This document shows positions 1 to 11,895 of a stretch of DNA of 64,000 nt, in pieces. The translations under genes and the position numbers were made by a program. The notes under the pieces were generated by a model, which had not been told where the DNA came from, did no database searches, and saw only the letters and a list, made by a program, of their open reading frames with translations. Each line of letters begins with the position of its first letter. Position 1 is the first letter of the stretch. This DNA is from Fomitopsis serialis (taxonomy: Eukaryota; Basidiomycota; Agaricomycetes; Polyporales; Fomitopsidaceae). The stretch is taken from NCBI RefSeq assembly GCF_022376445.1, contig NW_025955138.1, positions 1-64,000 of the forward strand. The letters are read 5' to 3'.

Positions 1-497
1 TAGTTCATTTCCACAAGGAGTGAGTCGTCCAAAGGTATAGTCTTATTCACACAAGCTGAATGTGGTACAGAGTTAAGGGGATCATGCACTCCGGCCGGAC
101 CATCTCCTATGAGGATGAGGATTGGCCGGCCAGACTGTTACCAATGTAAATGTTTCTGTGGCAAGTGCAATGTGCATGCTGGTACAACATTTCAGTGTGA
201 CACCCAGACAGACAATAATCCAAAGTATGTCTTTCACAATATAATGCATATTCACCTTATCTTCATCCCCGAGTTCAGCTTCAAAGAATAAGACTATTCC
301 TTTGGGAGACTTGCTTGTTGCATTGAAATGTGCTACTCTAGATTGTGGAACATTGTGGGGAAAGCATATTAGCTTCAGGAAGTGAACACAGTATGACATG
401 TATACCCATACACCCTTGCCTTAACTCTGTACTACATTCAGCTTATGTGAATAAGACTGTTCCTTTGGAGGATTCACTCCCTATGGGTAAATGAACC
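1..497. mobile_element. Short non-autonomous element with ~80-bp terminal inverted repeats (MITE-like)
   Basis: Bases 1-79 reappear as a reverse complement at about 418-497. Both arms share GTTCATTT at the outer end and a block reading CTTATTCACA further in, with scattered mismatches, which gives TIRs of roughly 80 bp. Between them lies about 340 bp with no convincing gene. A fragment related to the arm (starting CAGCTTCAAAG) also lies inside at 272-311, so the element has internal repeats. The outer edge coincides with the window edge, so the target duplication cannot be read and the superfamily is not assigned. Confidence 0.6.
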
Positions 498-869
498 ATC
501 AGAGGTTGTGAAACAGTGTTTTGAATGTACATTGTCTGCAGGAGTCAACATTGTTCAGCACGGTACCATACCTGTATACCCCTTATCTGTTGTCCTGCAT
601 TCAGCTTCAAAGAATAAGACTATTCCTGTTGGGGATATACTCTATGCATTTAAACAACACATCCTAGATAGTCAAACAGTGTGGGAAAAGAAAACTGGCT
701 TCAGAAATTGATTAGCTTGCTGTGCAAAGAAGCCTGTGAGTAAATCTTGTTTTGCACATCCTGGCCTAACTAGACATCTTTGGTCACTAGGGAATTGATA
801 CTATAGTCTATCAATGAAGTACTACTAGTCAATACCAAATTTCCTTATATGGCAATCTGACAGCCCGGC
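498..869. other. Gene-free stretch with a stray TIR fragment
   Basis: No gene is supported here. A block at about 596-645 repeats the internal CAGCTTCAAAG motif of the element at 1-497, which suggests a second, decayed relative. The rest is AT-rich sequence with no recognisable structure. Confidence 0.4.
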
Positions 870-1650
870 TGTTTTCACCGAGCTTCGGCCAAATCTTCGG
901 CCCGAGAAAATGCCCAACTCTTCGGCCCGAGGCAGTACTCAAATCTTCGGCCCGAGAAAATGGTCAACTTTTCGGCCCGAGTCGGTGAAGCAAAAGCTCG
1001 GCCGGCAAAATGTCTGGCTGCTTTGGCCGAGTTTTGGCTGTACCCTCGGCCCGAGACATTGTGTTTTCGGCCGGCAAAAAGTCCGGCCGGACCATTTGTA
1101 GTGGTAGGGCCTGAGGCCGGCCAGCTCGTTTGCAATGCTATATCTATTGACCGGCCGGACTGTTTGCAGCGTGGACTGCCTGGCCACTTTGAATTCTGCC
1201 TGCTCCGGCCGCAACGTTGGGAACGAGGGATGACTGGCCGGCATACCCTCCGGCCGGAGCATTGCAACGTTGGGTGAAAGAGGCCGGGTGGATCGTTGAG
1301 AAGTGGGGGGGGCAGCCGGGGTGTAGTCCGGCCGGAGCGTTGCAATGTCCGGTGAAAACAGGCCGGCCGCAACATTGAGGAGGGCGGCGGGGCTGGCATG
1401 CACTCTGGCCGGAGTGTTGCAACGTACCATGAAAACAGGCCGGGTGCATCATTGGGGACAGTATTCAGGGATGGCAAGGCTGGCCGCAACGTTGGAGACG
1501 AGGCAGAGCCGGCCGGCATGCACTCCGGCCGGACCACTGGCAACGTGCTGGCAATGACAATGTCTGCAACGTTGACCCAGACCCCTCCGGCTGGCGCCGG
1601 CCGCACCATTTCAGACGGCCAGATCTCACTCCGGGTTTACCGTTCGGAAT
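870..1650. repeat. GC-rich degenerate repeat cluster built on TTCGGCCCGAG and GGCCGG
   Basis: The first 150 bp hold several copies of TTCGGCCCGAG followed by AAAATG or similar. The following 600 bp hold many copies of the palindrome-like words CCGGCCGG and GGCCGG, often beside GCATTGCAACGTTGG or close variants. Long open frames on both strands here are by-products of the repeat and are not called as genes. The block is CpG-dense, unlike the AT-rich DNA before it, and ends at the 3' end of the KDZ transposase. It could be a subterminal repeat of that element, which is inference. Confidence 0.6.
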
Positions 1651-1658
1651 GTCAAATC

Positions 1659-4087
1659 TTACTCAGTAGGCTCGAACGTGTGCAGTCGGCGGGCTTTGAC
1701 ATGACAACACTGAAGTTCCTCCTCTGCGTGAGTAATGCGGCGTGCCTGTTTCATTGCCTCACGGACCGCAGGTTCGGTCCAAGGCTTGGCGCAAATATTG
1801 TTGCGAGTATCCTGCAGCAGCTCGAACTCCTCGAGGAAGCTGTAATGCGAGACCCTCGACCAGTTGAGCGTAGGGCGCGGCGGATTGAGGGCAGAGGCAG
1901 CAGAGTTCAAGTTGTACTTCGCCACTGCATTCCGAATGGCCTTGCAATGAGTCTGCAGTGACTTTGCAATGTGAGTGCGCACGCGATATGCTGCCAACAA
2001 AGAGAATGACATCAATAACAGCATGCCCAAAGTCAAGATGCACGTACCTGTCCCCGGATTCAGCTTATGGAGCTCGAAGAGCCACTGGATCACAAGCCGT
2101 TGCAGGCTTTCCAGGGCTTGGCGATACTTCCGCTCCACTATATACTTCATTGTACTGTCGTACAGAGCGTCGCCAGCCTGCCATTGCCTACTGATACCCA
2201 GCTTTACCTCCATGGCTATGACCTCATGGTGGATGAGATCGTGACGCTCGCGTACAAGGTGCCGTTCTGACTCCAGGCGACACGTCTCGGCTGCCACGGC
2301 ATAGTAGGCCTGAGTGCCCGAGCCATTCGAACCAGACGAGTTGTAGTCAGCAGGAACCGCGGCAAGCGAAATGAGAGGAGGCCCCTGCTGCCTGGCTCTC
2401 GAGAGCTCGGAGGTCTTGGAGCAGCTCTGCGTACGCAATCACATGTAAGTCGTCATCCCTTTCCTTTCCCACAGTGAGGAAGAACTGCCGCTCCTCTTCA
2501 TACCACTTCTCCATGTCCTTGGCACTGAAATGGAACACTCGCTTTGTTTCGTCGAGGCCAATGGTGTCCGTGTCGATGATGTCAAGGGCCTGCTTGTAGT
2601 TGTTGTAGAGCATCGTGCTGAGGTTTGTGTACTTCCCTTTGTCCCACTGTCTAAAGAATTCCTCAATGAAGAGACGTCGGCGATATGCCGACGCGTATCG
2701 TGTGATTGGTGCGAGGTTGTTTGATGCACTGAAGACACGCTCAAGTGTCTCAAGGTCCTCGATCCCCATCTTGGGGATGACATTAGGATGGTTCTTGGCT
2801 ACTCGCACAACTACGCCTGTCAATCCATGAAACACGTTCACGCAGAACCACGAGCCACTTCACATCCATTCAGCACCAAGCGAGCTGCGCCTCACGGTGC
2901 CCTCGAATGTGCACCCGATGTCATAGCCACATAGGATCTTCTCCTTGAAGACCTCGAGTATCTTCGCAGTCATCGCAAGCGGGTACTTTGCGCTGGCATT
3001 CTCGGTCAGCTTACGACAGAAGCATAGGTCCTGGCGACTTACAGTTCACCACTCCGTACCATGTCTATCAACCACAAGACGAAGCCATGTCGGCATGCGG
3101 TGGTGAAGATCCCGGTCTCGTCAAACATCGCCCATGACTTCTTCTTGTTGTCTGCCGCTGCTGCTTTCCAGTTGGTCGTGCAGAGGGAAACGTCAGTGAC
3201 ACCATCAGTAGGATCACCTTCCTCATCGGCACCGTCTGCAGCCATGGCAGTCGTGTCTGCATCGTCTGCTCACAGCACGACTTCCCCTGTGAGCGGGGCT
3301 GCATTCTCGGGTGCGGCTACCTCGGGTGCGGCTACCTCACTGGCCTCTGGTTGTGGCTGCTGAGGACGAATCTTGCCCGTGAATCGGTTGACGAAGGCGT
3401 CCGGGATGTAGTAGTTACTGTTGTGGAATACCCGCGCATCACCAACCTTCCGTGTGCTCAGGGCTGCGAGGCGTTTGAGGGAGTTGTTGCCGTCTACACA
3501 GAGCATGCGGCTCCATCGCATATTGGGCTCGTTGTCAAGCTGCACAGCATTGATCATCAACATTAAGTCTTGTATAACTATGCAACTCACCTTGTACCCG
3601 CAAGGCGGACATCCGTACAGCACACACCAGTTCGGAGAGTCCCGACCCACAGCTGCTTGCACCCGCTTATCAACTTCACGCATGATGGTCAAGTAGATCT
3701 CGAACACGTCAGCGATCTTGATGTGTATGCGGCGTTGGAAAGGTACCTGTAGTTCAAAGGAATTGTCAGTGTTACTGCACCGACGACGAGGCTGATCATA
3801 CCTGATAATAACGACATAGTAGTTTTGTGAACACCTCGACGCTGAACGTAGGGTTAGCAATGGCTAAGCCGAGAGGCATGGAAGTCGTCGCCGACATACC
3901 TAGAGCCCGAAATATCCCGCAACGCATGGAGGAATGTGTCTCCACCCTTGTACTCGTCTTCCCAGTCGTCCTCTGCCTCAGCACCTACACCCGCCATTAG
4001 GTTCATGTCAACATCGGCACCGCTCTCATCGGGCGGTAGCTCTTCACCCCGGATTTCGGCCAGTGCACGATTGTCAGCGCCGCTCAA
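1659..4087 (-). pseudogene. KDZ-family (Kyakuja-Dileera-Zisupton) transposase, degraded
   Basis: KDZ transposases are DDE enzymes that mobilise their own DNA elements and are abundant in mushroom-forming fungi. Reading 5' to 3' on the minus strand, the family landmarks appear in order: MLCVDGNNSLKR (about 3480-3515; the presumed first catalytic Asp), FTTACRHGFVLWLIDMVRSG (about 3045-3110), CGYDIGCTFEGT (about 2890-2925; the second Asp), FHGL...NHPNVIPKMG (about 2770-2830), MLYNNYKQALDI (about 2590), QRLVIQWLFELHKLN (about 2060-2110), and the C-terminal PPRPTLNW and SHYSFLEEFELLQDTR (about 1820-1870). A 57-bp intron (1991-2047, GTACGT to GGCAG) has a length divisible by three. The gene is dead: an in-frame TGA lies at 2860-2862, and the reading frame shifts between about 2347 and 2438. 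The N-terminus around 3860-4090 is poorly resolved. Upstream sequence to 4293 could hold another exon. Confidence 0.85.
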
Positions 4088-5007
4088 CCCTCATAGTGAA
4101 AAGGAGGTCCGCAACCCCATGGAAACATGAGATGGAGGATCACATACCGGCTGTCAATGTTGCCCTCCTCTCCTCCGTCTCTCGCCTCTCCTGTCTGATC
4201 CCTTGTAGAGTGACAACGGTCCTGTCTTAAGCTGGATAGGGGGCAGAGGTAGAAGCTGCGCTGATCCTCACCCGTCGAGACAAGCCTTTGCAACGTGTTG
4301 GCGCCATCTTGCCAGCGAGTGAGCTTGGTGTAGTAGTGGACAACAAACAGACGAAGCGCCGCTGTGCACTGGCGGCGTGTGGTTCATGCTTATGTAATGG
4401 CTACCATTTTGCTAACAAGTGGGCATTCTCACCGTACGCAGTCGTGTTGTGTAGTCACAATAGAGTAGAACAATCCAGTATCAAAAGCGACAGTCAGATA
4501 GTGAAGGTTGATGGGAAATGTCGAGCTTGCTGTCGGCGGCGATGAGCACGCGTGATGGGGCGGCAAGCAGCAATGGGCGCGCTTCGGAAGGTGCCGTGGG
4601 GGGAGCGTGCCTTGGTGGTGGCGCCGGCGGAAGATGGCGTCCACGCGATCTACAGCGCCAAAGGGCCTTATCTCAGTGATCAGAGCAATACCGGGGGCCT
4701 TTACCTTACTAGGGAATCGTGAGCGGTATTGGCAGTGCTATTGGCAGTGTGTGGGTAAAGCGTGTTAATAGCTAAGTAAGCCTGCCATACCGGGGGGACA
4801 GACCAAGCTTATTAGCTAGGGTACACGTGCATCCCAGGTGTTCTGGTCCCACTGAAAATGAGTGTTCAACCCGGTACTGTCGAGAACACTCATTTCGACT
4901 GTTTACAACAGTAGTCTATAATCCAAAGACATAAACACTGAAAATCACTGCACATCAGTGGTGAGTAGTAGAAAGCCCTTTTATTAACATTGTCCCAATG
5001 GACAAGC
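4088..5007. other. No clear gene; target DNA of the copia insertion
   Basis: A possible KDZ N-terminal exon lies at 4088-4293 but has no recognisable motif. From 4300 to 5007 I see no supported gene. At 4852-4905 short words GAAAATGAGTGTT and GAACACTCATTT form a local inverted pair; related words recur near 20,730-20,830, beyond the copia insertion. Bases 5003-5007 (CAAGC) are the left copy of the copia target duplication. Confidence 0.4.
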
Positions 5008-5508
5008 TGTTGAAGTGAAAGAGGTTTAGAAGGGCTTGTTAGGCCAGTGGAAGTGAAGGACAGTAGAGTGGAGTGAACAGACCTATCCCAGAGGGAAGAC
5101 TCTGATGCTAGGCAGGCAGAAGAGAGGAGAGATCGTTATCCATTAGGGGGGAATCACCCCAGTATATATACATGTCTGGGACTGATCACATGCTACATCA
5201 GTAAGCAGATCAGTAATCACTAAGTCCGAGTTTTAGAGAAATGAGTAAGCCTTAACTCCAGAGATAGGGATATGCATAAGCGTCCATGTGATCAAGGAAT
5301 GTACTGGAAGGTCATGGAACATGCCGGAAGGGAGTGGAATGATCCAGAATAAGTCTGGAACAGTGTAGATCGGTCTGGAGCGAGTCACAAGATGAGTCCA
5401 GACAGAGTCCATCAAAAGAATGTATGTAATACTACATCGCAGAACACAAGTCCATATATGTACGTAACTGATAAGATAAGATAACACTGGAAAGTCGGAA
5501 GTTCAACA
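5008..5508 (-). repeat. Copia 3' LTR
   Basis: 501 bp, with TG...CA ends and short inverted termini TGTTGAA/TTCAACA. It matches the other LTR (18212-18712) apart from about three substitutions, one of which is a CpG versus TpG difference (GGAGCGAG here, GGAGTGAG there). Being on the minus strand, it lies downstream of the RNase H tail. Confidence 0.95.
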
Positions 5509-5519
5509 CTCCCACTTGT

Positions 5520-5781
5520 TCAAGATGTCAAGTATCTCATCATGCCAACTGAAGACCTGAATTTCTCAATTCCACTGAATGGAACATTCTTGGTCAAGGC
5601 ATCAGCAAGTTGGTCTTCACTTGCAACGTAGTAGATCTCCATTTCTCCACGTTCGTAGAACTCCCGAATATAGTGATAACAGATTTCTATATGCTTGGTG
5701 CGGCGATCCACAGCAGGGTTCACCGCAAGGAAAATGTTGCCTTGGTTGTCAAGACAAAGCGGAGTTGGATGAAACATATTA
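5520..5781 (-). pseudogene. Copia RNase H C-terminal part, severed from pol
   Basis: The minus-strand frame reads LDNQGNIFLAVNPAVDRRTK, then HIEICYHYIREF and EDQLADALTKNVPF, the standard end of copia RNase H with the DNQ and LTK motifs. It stops 12 bp from the 3' LTR. The upstream part of the same domain ends at 12,964. The two halves were separated by insertion of the 5782-12963 element at a TA site between residues GDY and NMF. As it stands it has no start codon and cannot be made on its own. Confidence 0.9.
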
Positions 5782-8700
5782 CTTGCTGGGGAGAGGGCCA
5801 TAGCTGGCAGTACGATCCCTTTGGTAGGATACATGTCAATTTATGAACAACTTCATGCTGCCCGCATCAGAAGTCATGCTTGGCAAGACTGCTAGTATAT
5901 TGTCTATGCATAGAGTACTGACATATCTTCCACATTTTGCACTTCAGAGTAGCCTGCTAATTTATTAGGTTGTTGTCATATGAGGATCATAGCTTGCAAT
6001 CATGAGCAACAGACATTATGGATCTGTTTCTTACTTGGTAAATTGCCAAGTTGCTTATCAATATGATCTGAATACTAATGAGCAGTGTTACTGATTTGTA
6101 TTGATAGTAACATAGAGCAAATAGCTTGGGAATGTTGCAAAGAAGGAAGGAGAGCCTCTAGATCAACTAGAACCCAAGGAAGGGGAATCTGGGGGGTTGA
6201 CTACAGTAACCACTACTCAGTTGGGACTTGCTGTCAGTGCTGTTGTACAAGTATTAGCCCTTGATCAGAGAAATTCTGATACCAAAGGATGTCTTTCAGT
6301 AGATTGTTTACAGTACTTCCCCAAGTCCAAACCAATCAACAGTGGAGGATGGAACCAATATACAGAGGAGAAGTATACCAGTAAGGAATTCTGAAAAAGG
6401 CCTGTCAAGAATTGATGTGTTATACAAGGAATACAACCAAAGGATGTGCAGTTTGCTCTCACCATAAGTGAACAGTTACCAGACACTGACCAGTAGTACA
6501 AAGCCATACTAAGGTATGTTACTGGATTGGAGCTCAGCTCCTGAGTCAATAGTAATGGGCTCATGTAGTACAATGTGAAGCAATGTATCACCATAGTAAG
6601 TGCCATCAAGACTGATAGAGTCATGGGCAGGATTGATCACTGATGAATTGAAGGTACACTGGCATAAGAGTACAGAAGCAAGTGGTAGATGAGATAAATG
6701 TTTGGACTTGCTCATAGGGATGCTCCTTTTGTGCATTTATGCACAGCCTTTTAGCTACATAAAATACTTCATAGAATCCTACAAAATAGTAGAAGACTCA
6801 GTACACCACTTTCCAAGGCCATTCAAGATGCACAATAAGCTCACAGGCTCATTGTAAGGCAAGGGTAGATGTGCCAAGAATTCTCACTGATCATCAAGGA
6901 TGTGCTCTGTGATTCATGACACACCACTTGCATGTTGTCCTGAAACACTAGCACAGCCTTATGAACACTAGTCACTCATAGATTGCCTGCCAGCTGGGAT
7001 AATATATCAATAGATAACATAGTCTGAGCTAATAGAACCCCAGTAATATCTTTCAAAGCATCTGGTCACAAGGGGTCTAAGGAGAGCACTAGAAACTTGG
7101 TAATAGTCCAGTCAGAACATACACCAATAGGTGCCACAAAGAATAACAATGTGGGAACAAAAGATCACTGAAATCTGGTCAGAAAGCATTGTGAACCCCA
7201 AATGAAGTCCATTAAAAGGATCTAGAATAAAGATAACAAAGCCCAGGAGTGATAACAATTCCTGCTGCCTACCCTATTCAAAGACCATATCTATGGAATT
7301 TCTTGTAGAAAAAGGGGTTTCAATGCCTTGTCCCTAACAACAGACTGCATACTAAGACTTGCATATGGGCCTTTCCTGGGTATTCTAGTAATGCCTACTA
7401 TCAATGGTCATGCTCTCTGATCATAAGTCCAAGGATTTCTATATCTTCAGACATACTCCCAAGATAATCACCAGTGTCATTTTCTGGCTGACTGTTCATT
7501 ATTTTGTGTGCACATACAATGTATGGTACTATATTTGGATTAGACAATATATTTTTCATGTTGACATTACTCCAGCGCAGATACTGCCCAGGATCAACTG
7601 CCAAATGGTGTACTGGTAGGCACACTGCCACATATTTCCAATGCTGTTCAAATATCACACATGTTCACACCTGGGTCTAAAGTGTTATATTTCCACTTTC
7701 CATATAACATGAAAGGACCCAACATGAGTAGCTGATATTTCATCATCACATGTAAAAGGAAACAGTTGCAGCAAATGAGAGTACTCCCAAAGTCATATTA
7801 TTGACTAGAGATCCATAAAAGGACAGCCATATATTGGCTCAGAAGTCCATTGTAATATGCCCTCTTCACTGTTGCTTAGTAAGCAATGCAAGTCTGCATT
7901 ATTTCCATGGCAACCATGACTTCTTCTGAGCCCAATCAGGAAGAAATCACAGCATACACTGCAATATGAGTGATAGTAGACATTGCACTAACAGACACCA
8001 CTGTCAATACATTTTTTCCCATATGAACAAACCAAGAGCTGCCTATTCTATCTTCACATACCAAGGGCCATTGCATGAGAATAGGATGATGGTAGTGCAT
8101 ACAGACATTAGATATGCTCCAGGCAAAAATTATATGAGCAATTAACAACCAAGCATAGCACCATCATACTGTATAATTGGCACTGCTTCATATTGATACA
8201 ATCAGTCAAAGACATGCTTATACTGGACTGGGACAATAGAGCTGCAGACATCAGGCTGTGAACTCTGCATGAGCACATCTGAGATGTACTGTCATGCATT
8301 GGCCTACAACAGTCAGCTGATTTTATCTCATTTCCTACCATTTATCTAGCATTGCAGAGACCATCAAAGCATTTGATCACCTATGTGTGGTGTCCCTACT
8401 TTATGACATTGCTAGCCTATAGACTTTCTAGCAACAGTAGTAGATGCACAACACAACTTGTACAATGTCTTTCTATCACTTTCTAGGATCAGTACTGTGT
8501 CATCAAGCTCTGCAAACCCATAATATTGATAGCTATGCCATTCACATGTGAGACAAAGCCAATATTATGAACATACTCAGCATTAACTGTGGCCTTTGTG
8601 CCACAGGTGTTCACCATTTTCTGCATATGCCATTGCCTGCCAAAGGGTTTAGACATGAGCCAATCAATACTTATAGCAAGCAGTACAAGGTGAGTGGAAT

Positions 8701-9619
8701 CATACAGAATATTCCCTTGTTTTATCCGCATTTTCTGAGCCCAGACACAGCAGATAACTCGGACTTTCCATTTTGAGAAGGTCAGGTACCACATATGGCA
8801 GGTTTCATTCAGGTCTCATATAGCCACACAATCCATAGGCAGTTGGCAAGCATCACAGGAAACACAAACAAAGTGAAAGAACCAGTGTGTACAGAGGAAT
8901 ATGTATTTTATTTTGCTTTGTGAATGGTGGGTGCCATGTTTATATGAGTCCATGGGAAGGCATACTATGTACAGCCTCTCTGACATCATAGACATGACTG
9001 GGAATATTCCCAATTGTTTTTGATTTTTTGGGAGACCATAGCACAGTAAATACAGTGTCACTGATGAGCTTGTGGCTTGCATTCAAACTCAGCCCAATAA
9101 CCTATTTTTACAGGGCCTATTGAAGAGTTGAACTGAACAGAATAGCCTGGGATCCTGTCTGGAGCTGCCAGTCCCTGAGAATTCCAGGTGATAATGGTGC
9201 TTACAAGATGGACCAAGACTCACTGACAGAGTGGCTTGTATCAGGCTATGCATGGGTCATTCTGCACTATCATATGTTTTCTCCCATATGACCTCAACAG
9301 TCAACCCAATACAAATCCATAGTACTATCAAATCTTTCTCTGATTTTCCTGCTATTTATCCAGTCCTGCAGAGGCCATGCATGGCCAACTTCCCAAATGG
9401 GCAGGGGACTAACCATATATGGCAGTTTTGTATGTTTGATATCCTCCACCTCACAGAGCCCATACATGTGGAACTGTCTTGTACTAGCATCATACACACA
9501 CCAACATTTGCTTATATCCCCAGTATCACTTGCCAAGGTCAGTACTCTGTGAAAAAACAACAAGAACACCTCTAATCTGGGCACCCCTGTCAGTACTCAG
9601 GGGCATTCCATGGAGAAGC

Positions 9620-9954
9620 AATATTTTGGGATTTTTCCGCATTTAATGGGGTTCTAGTAAGAGCTCAGTTAGTGTGGCTTGAAGCCATCAAAAAACTCGG
9701 CATGAAGAGCTGAGATTGAAAGATTACTTTAAAAGGTAACATTTGTCAGCATTCCAGCCAATGGGAGTGCTCCAAAATCCCTTTTGAGTGACCGGAGTCG
9801 TCGACAGGCCGGAATTCCGGCCTGTCGACAACTCCGCTTCGGCAACGGGCGCTTAATCAAGCGCTTAGTAAGCGATGTAAGTGCATGCTGGTACTGGAGC
9901 ACAATTCACTTGTTTTGGGGTCAAGAAAATGCGGATTAATCAGAACATATTCCA
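9620..9954 (+). mobile_element. ~0.33-kb hairpin element, copy 1
   Basis: Imperfect inverted ends contain TTTTTCCGCATTT (left) and AAAATGCGGATTA (right), followed inward by GGGG/CCCC words. At its centre lies a perfect 30-nt palindrome at 9800-9829, centred on GAATTC with GTCGAC at both ends. It extends to 42 nt (9794-9835) with one mismatched pair. After the palindrome come GGGCGCTTA and GCGCTTAGTAAGCGATGTAA, which recur in the other copies. Copies at 10754-11895, 33778-34106 and 35358-35698 share the flanks, but most have a different central palindrome. Confidence 0.65.
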
Positions 9955-10753
9955 GGATATATGTGGAGCATCCCTGAGCATATTCACAAGTGGAGAAGAT
10001 TCCCTATATAGTCATTCAGTGCTGAAACATCAAAACATGCATGTTATTACCATTTTTCCCCACCAATAGCTGTGCTGTGCAACTTCCAGACACATCCATG
10101 CATTGTAAACTATGCGCATATCTATACAGGTCATAGGCAATGTGTTTCAGAGACAACAAGCCATTCATATCTGCACAGTCACTTGTGATTCTCTAAATGT
10201 TGTCCTTTGTTCTTCATTCCTCCAATGTATGATTAACCCTTGAAATGATGGGCTATCAAATGAGTTTATCATCTCTATAACCTCTATAAGAGTTGATTAG
10301 ATTTCAGTCAGTGTATCCCAGTCAAATGCCACATTCATGCATGTGTTTCTCTGTTTCCTGAATTTCAAACAACTGGGCAAGTCATACTAGTGATATATTG
10401 TGGGGGCCTCCATACAAGATGAATTGCCTTCATATACAAGGCAATACAGATGAGTCTGATTACACATAATATTCCCTGATTTTATCTGCATTTTCTGAGC
10501 CCAGACTGAGCAGGTTAAGAGAAATTACCATTTTAGGAAGGTCAGCTACCCTATTTAGCAGGTTTGAGATGTCAGAGAATCTGTGGGCAGCATATAGGCT
10601 TCAAAAGAGAGACTTTTGAGGTGAAAATGTATGCACTCATGTGCACAGAGGCATTTGCATGTTTTTTTGTTTTGTGAATTGTGCCATGACCAGTGAAGGT
10701 AATGGGCAAGTCACAGCAGCTATAGACTCTATGACATCATACCTATCACAGAG

Positions 10754-11895
10754 ATTATTTTGGGAATTTTCCGCATTTTAGTGGGGCCACAGTCACCGGG
10801 GGCAAGACGCGTTGACCGGAGTTCGAACATTATACGGACATCTTCCGACTTATGACATATTTTCCCTCGATGTCATTCCTCAGGACATCACACGACCATG
10901 CGATGTTTCTTTAAGATGTTCGGAGAAAGGAACATCGCATGGACAGCACTTCTGTTTGCGTCTCGAACATGCCAAATGCGTATGTCATGTTCGGAGAGCA
11001 AACATTGTACTGTCACAGGGTATGCTAATAGTGTGACCTCGATTAGGACATGTGTAAACCAATCACAATGTTCGTATGCACAACATTGTGCCGACATACT
11101 ATGACCATGAAGCATCATGTTATCATGTTCATGCACTGGACATTTCGAAGTTTTGGAGAGTGAACATTCCAAGGACATGTGTGATCATTGAAAGAACATG
11201 ATTAAGAAGCAATGATCTACAATGTTATGACAGATGATGGCTTTCCGAACATTTGAAATGTTTGGCCTACGGACATGCACAGGAAATATATTATGGTCGC
11301 GCTATGTTCTCGTGATGTTCCGGGTACGAACATAGCACCTGTTTTTTTAATGTTCTGGTCAGGAACACGCGGAAACCATACCTTGGGACAATCCGATGTT
11401 ATCTCTCCGAACATGACACGCGCATTCGTCATGTTTGAGCCACGAACAGAGGGGCTGTTGTTGTAATGTTTGGAGGCCAGAACATTACAGGGACATACCG
11501 TATGAGCTAGCTATGTCCTGAGGGATAACACCGTGGGAACATATGTCATAAGTCGGAGGATGTTCATAGAATGTTCGTACAACGACCACCGTGTCTTGCC
11601 CCCGGTGAGTACAGCAGGTACAGTGCCACTAAGGAGCCTGTGGCTGAGATTCAAACTCAGCTTGGCAGCCTGCCTGATTAGGGCAGAAAAGGGCTTGTTG
11701 CACCAATCAGAGCAGCTCGGCATCCCTCTCGTGCCGTTCGGAGGTGCAACCGTGCCAAATTTCCGCACGGTTGCACCTCCGAACGGCATCTGGGCGCTTG
11801 ATGGGCGCTTAGTAAGCGATGTAAGTGCGGACTGTTACTGTGCTTAAGAGAGCTTGTTTAGACTCAGAAAAAAGCGGAAAATTGAGAAAATATTC
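10754..11895 (+). mobile_element. Hairpin element, copy 2, split by an 814-bp insertion
   Basis: The left end (GGGAATTTTCCGCATTTT) and right end (AAAAAAGCGGAAAATT) match the terminal words of copy 1. Removing the nested element at 10794-11607 and one target copy leaves about 325 bp. Its central hairpin has two perfect 24-nt arms at 11732-11755 and 11765-11788 with a 9-nt loop, and its sequence is unrelated to the palindrome of copy 1. The conserved GCGCTTAGTAAGCGATGTAA follows it, as in copy 1. No coding capacity. Confidence 0.65.
10794..11607. mobile_element. 814-bp MITE with CACCGGGGG ends, packed with GAACAT/ATGTTC motifs
   Basis: The left end CACCGGGGGCAAGAC and the right end, read as reverse complement, are the same, and the inverted similarity continues for about 100 bp (for example CCGACTTATGACATAT at 10844-10859 and its complement near 11543-11558). 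The duplication AGT flanks it (10791-10793, 11608-11610). A 3-bp duplication and termini starting CAC fit the CACTA/CMC superfamily, whose subterminal regions typically hold many short transposase-binding repeats. I count about 19 exact GAACAT or ATGTTC words inside. It is CpG-rich compared with the surrounding DNA, so it is probably a late arrival. No gene. Confidence 0.75.

Noticed and set aside
870..1100. CRISPR-like regularly spaced TTCGGCCCGAG repeats
   Set aside because: Spacing is irregular and the DNA is clearly eukaryotic; no cas genes are present.
875..1609. 244-residue minus-strand open frame rich in Pro, Arg and Ser
   Set aside because: It lies wholly in the GGCCGG repeat; several frames on both strands are open there simply because the repeat lacks stops.
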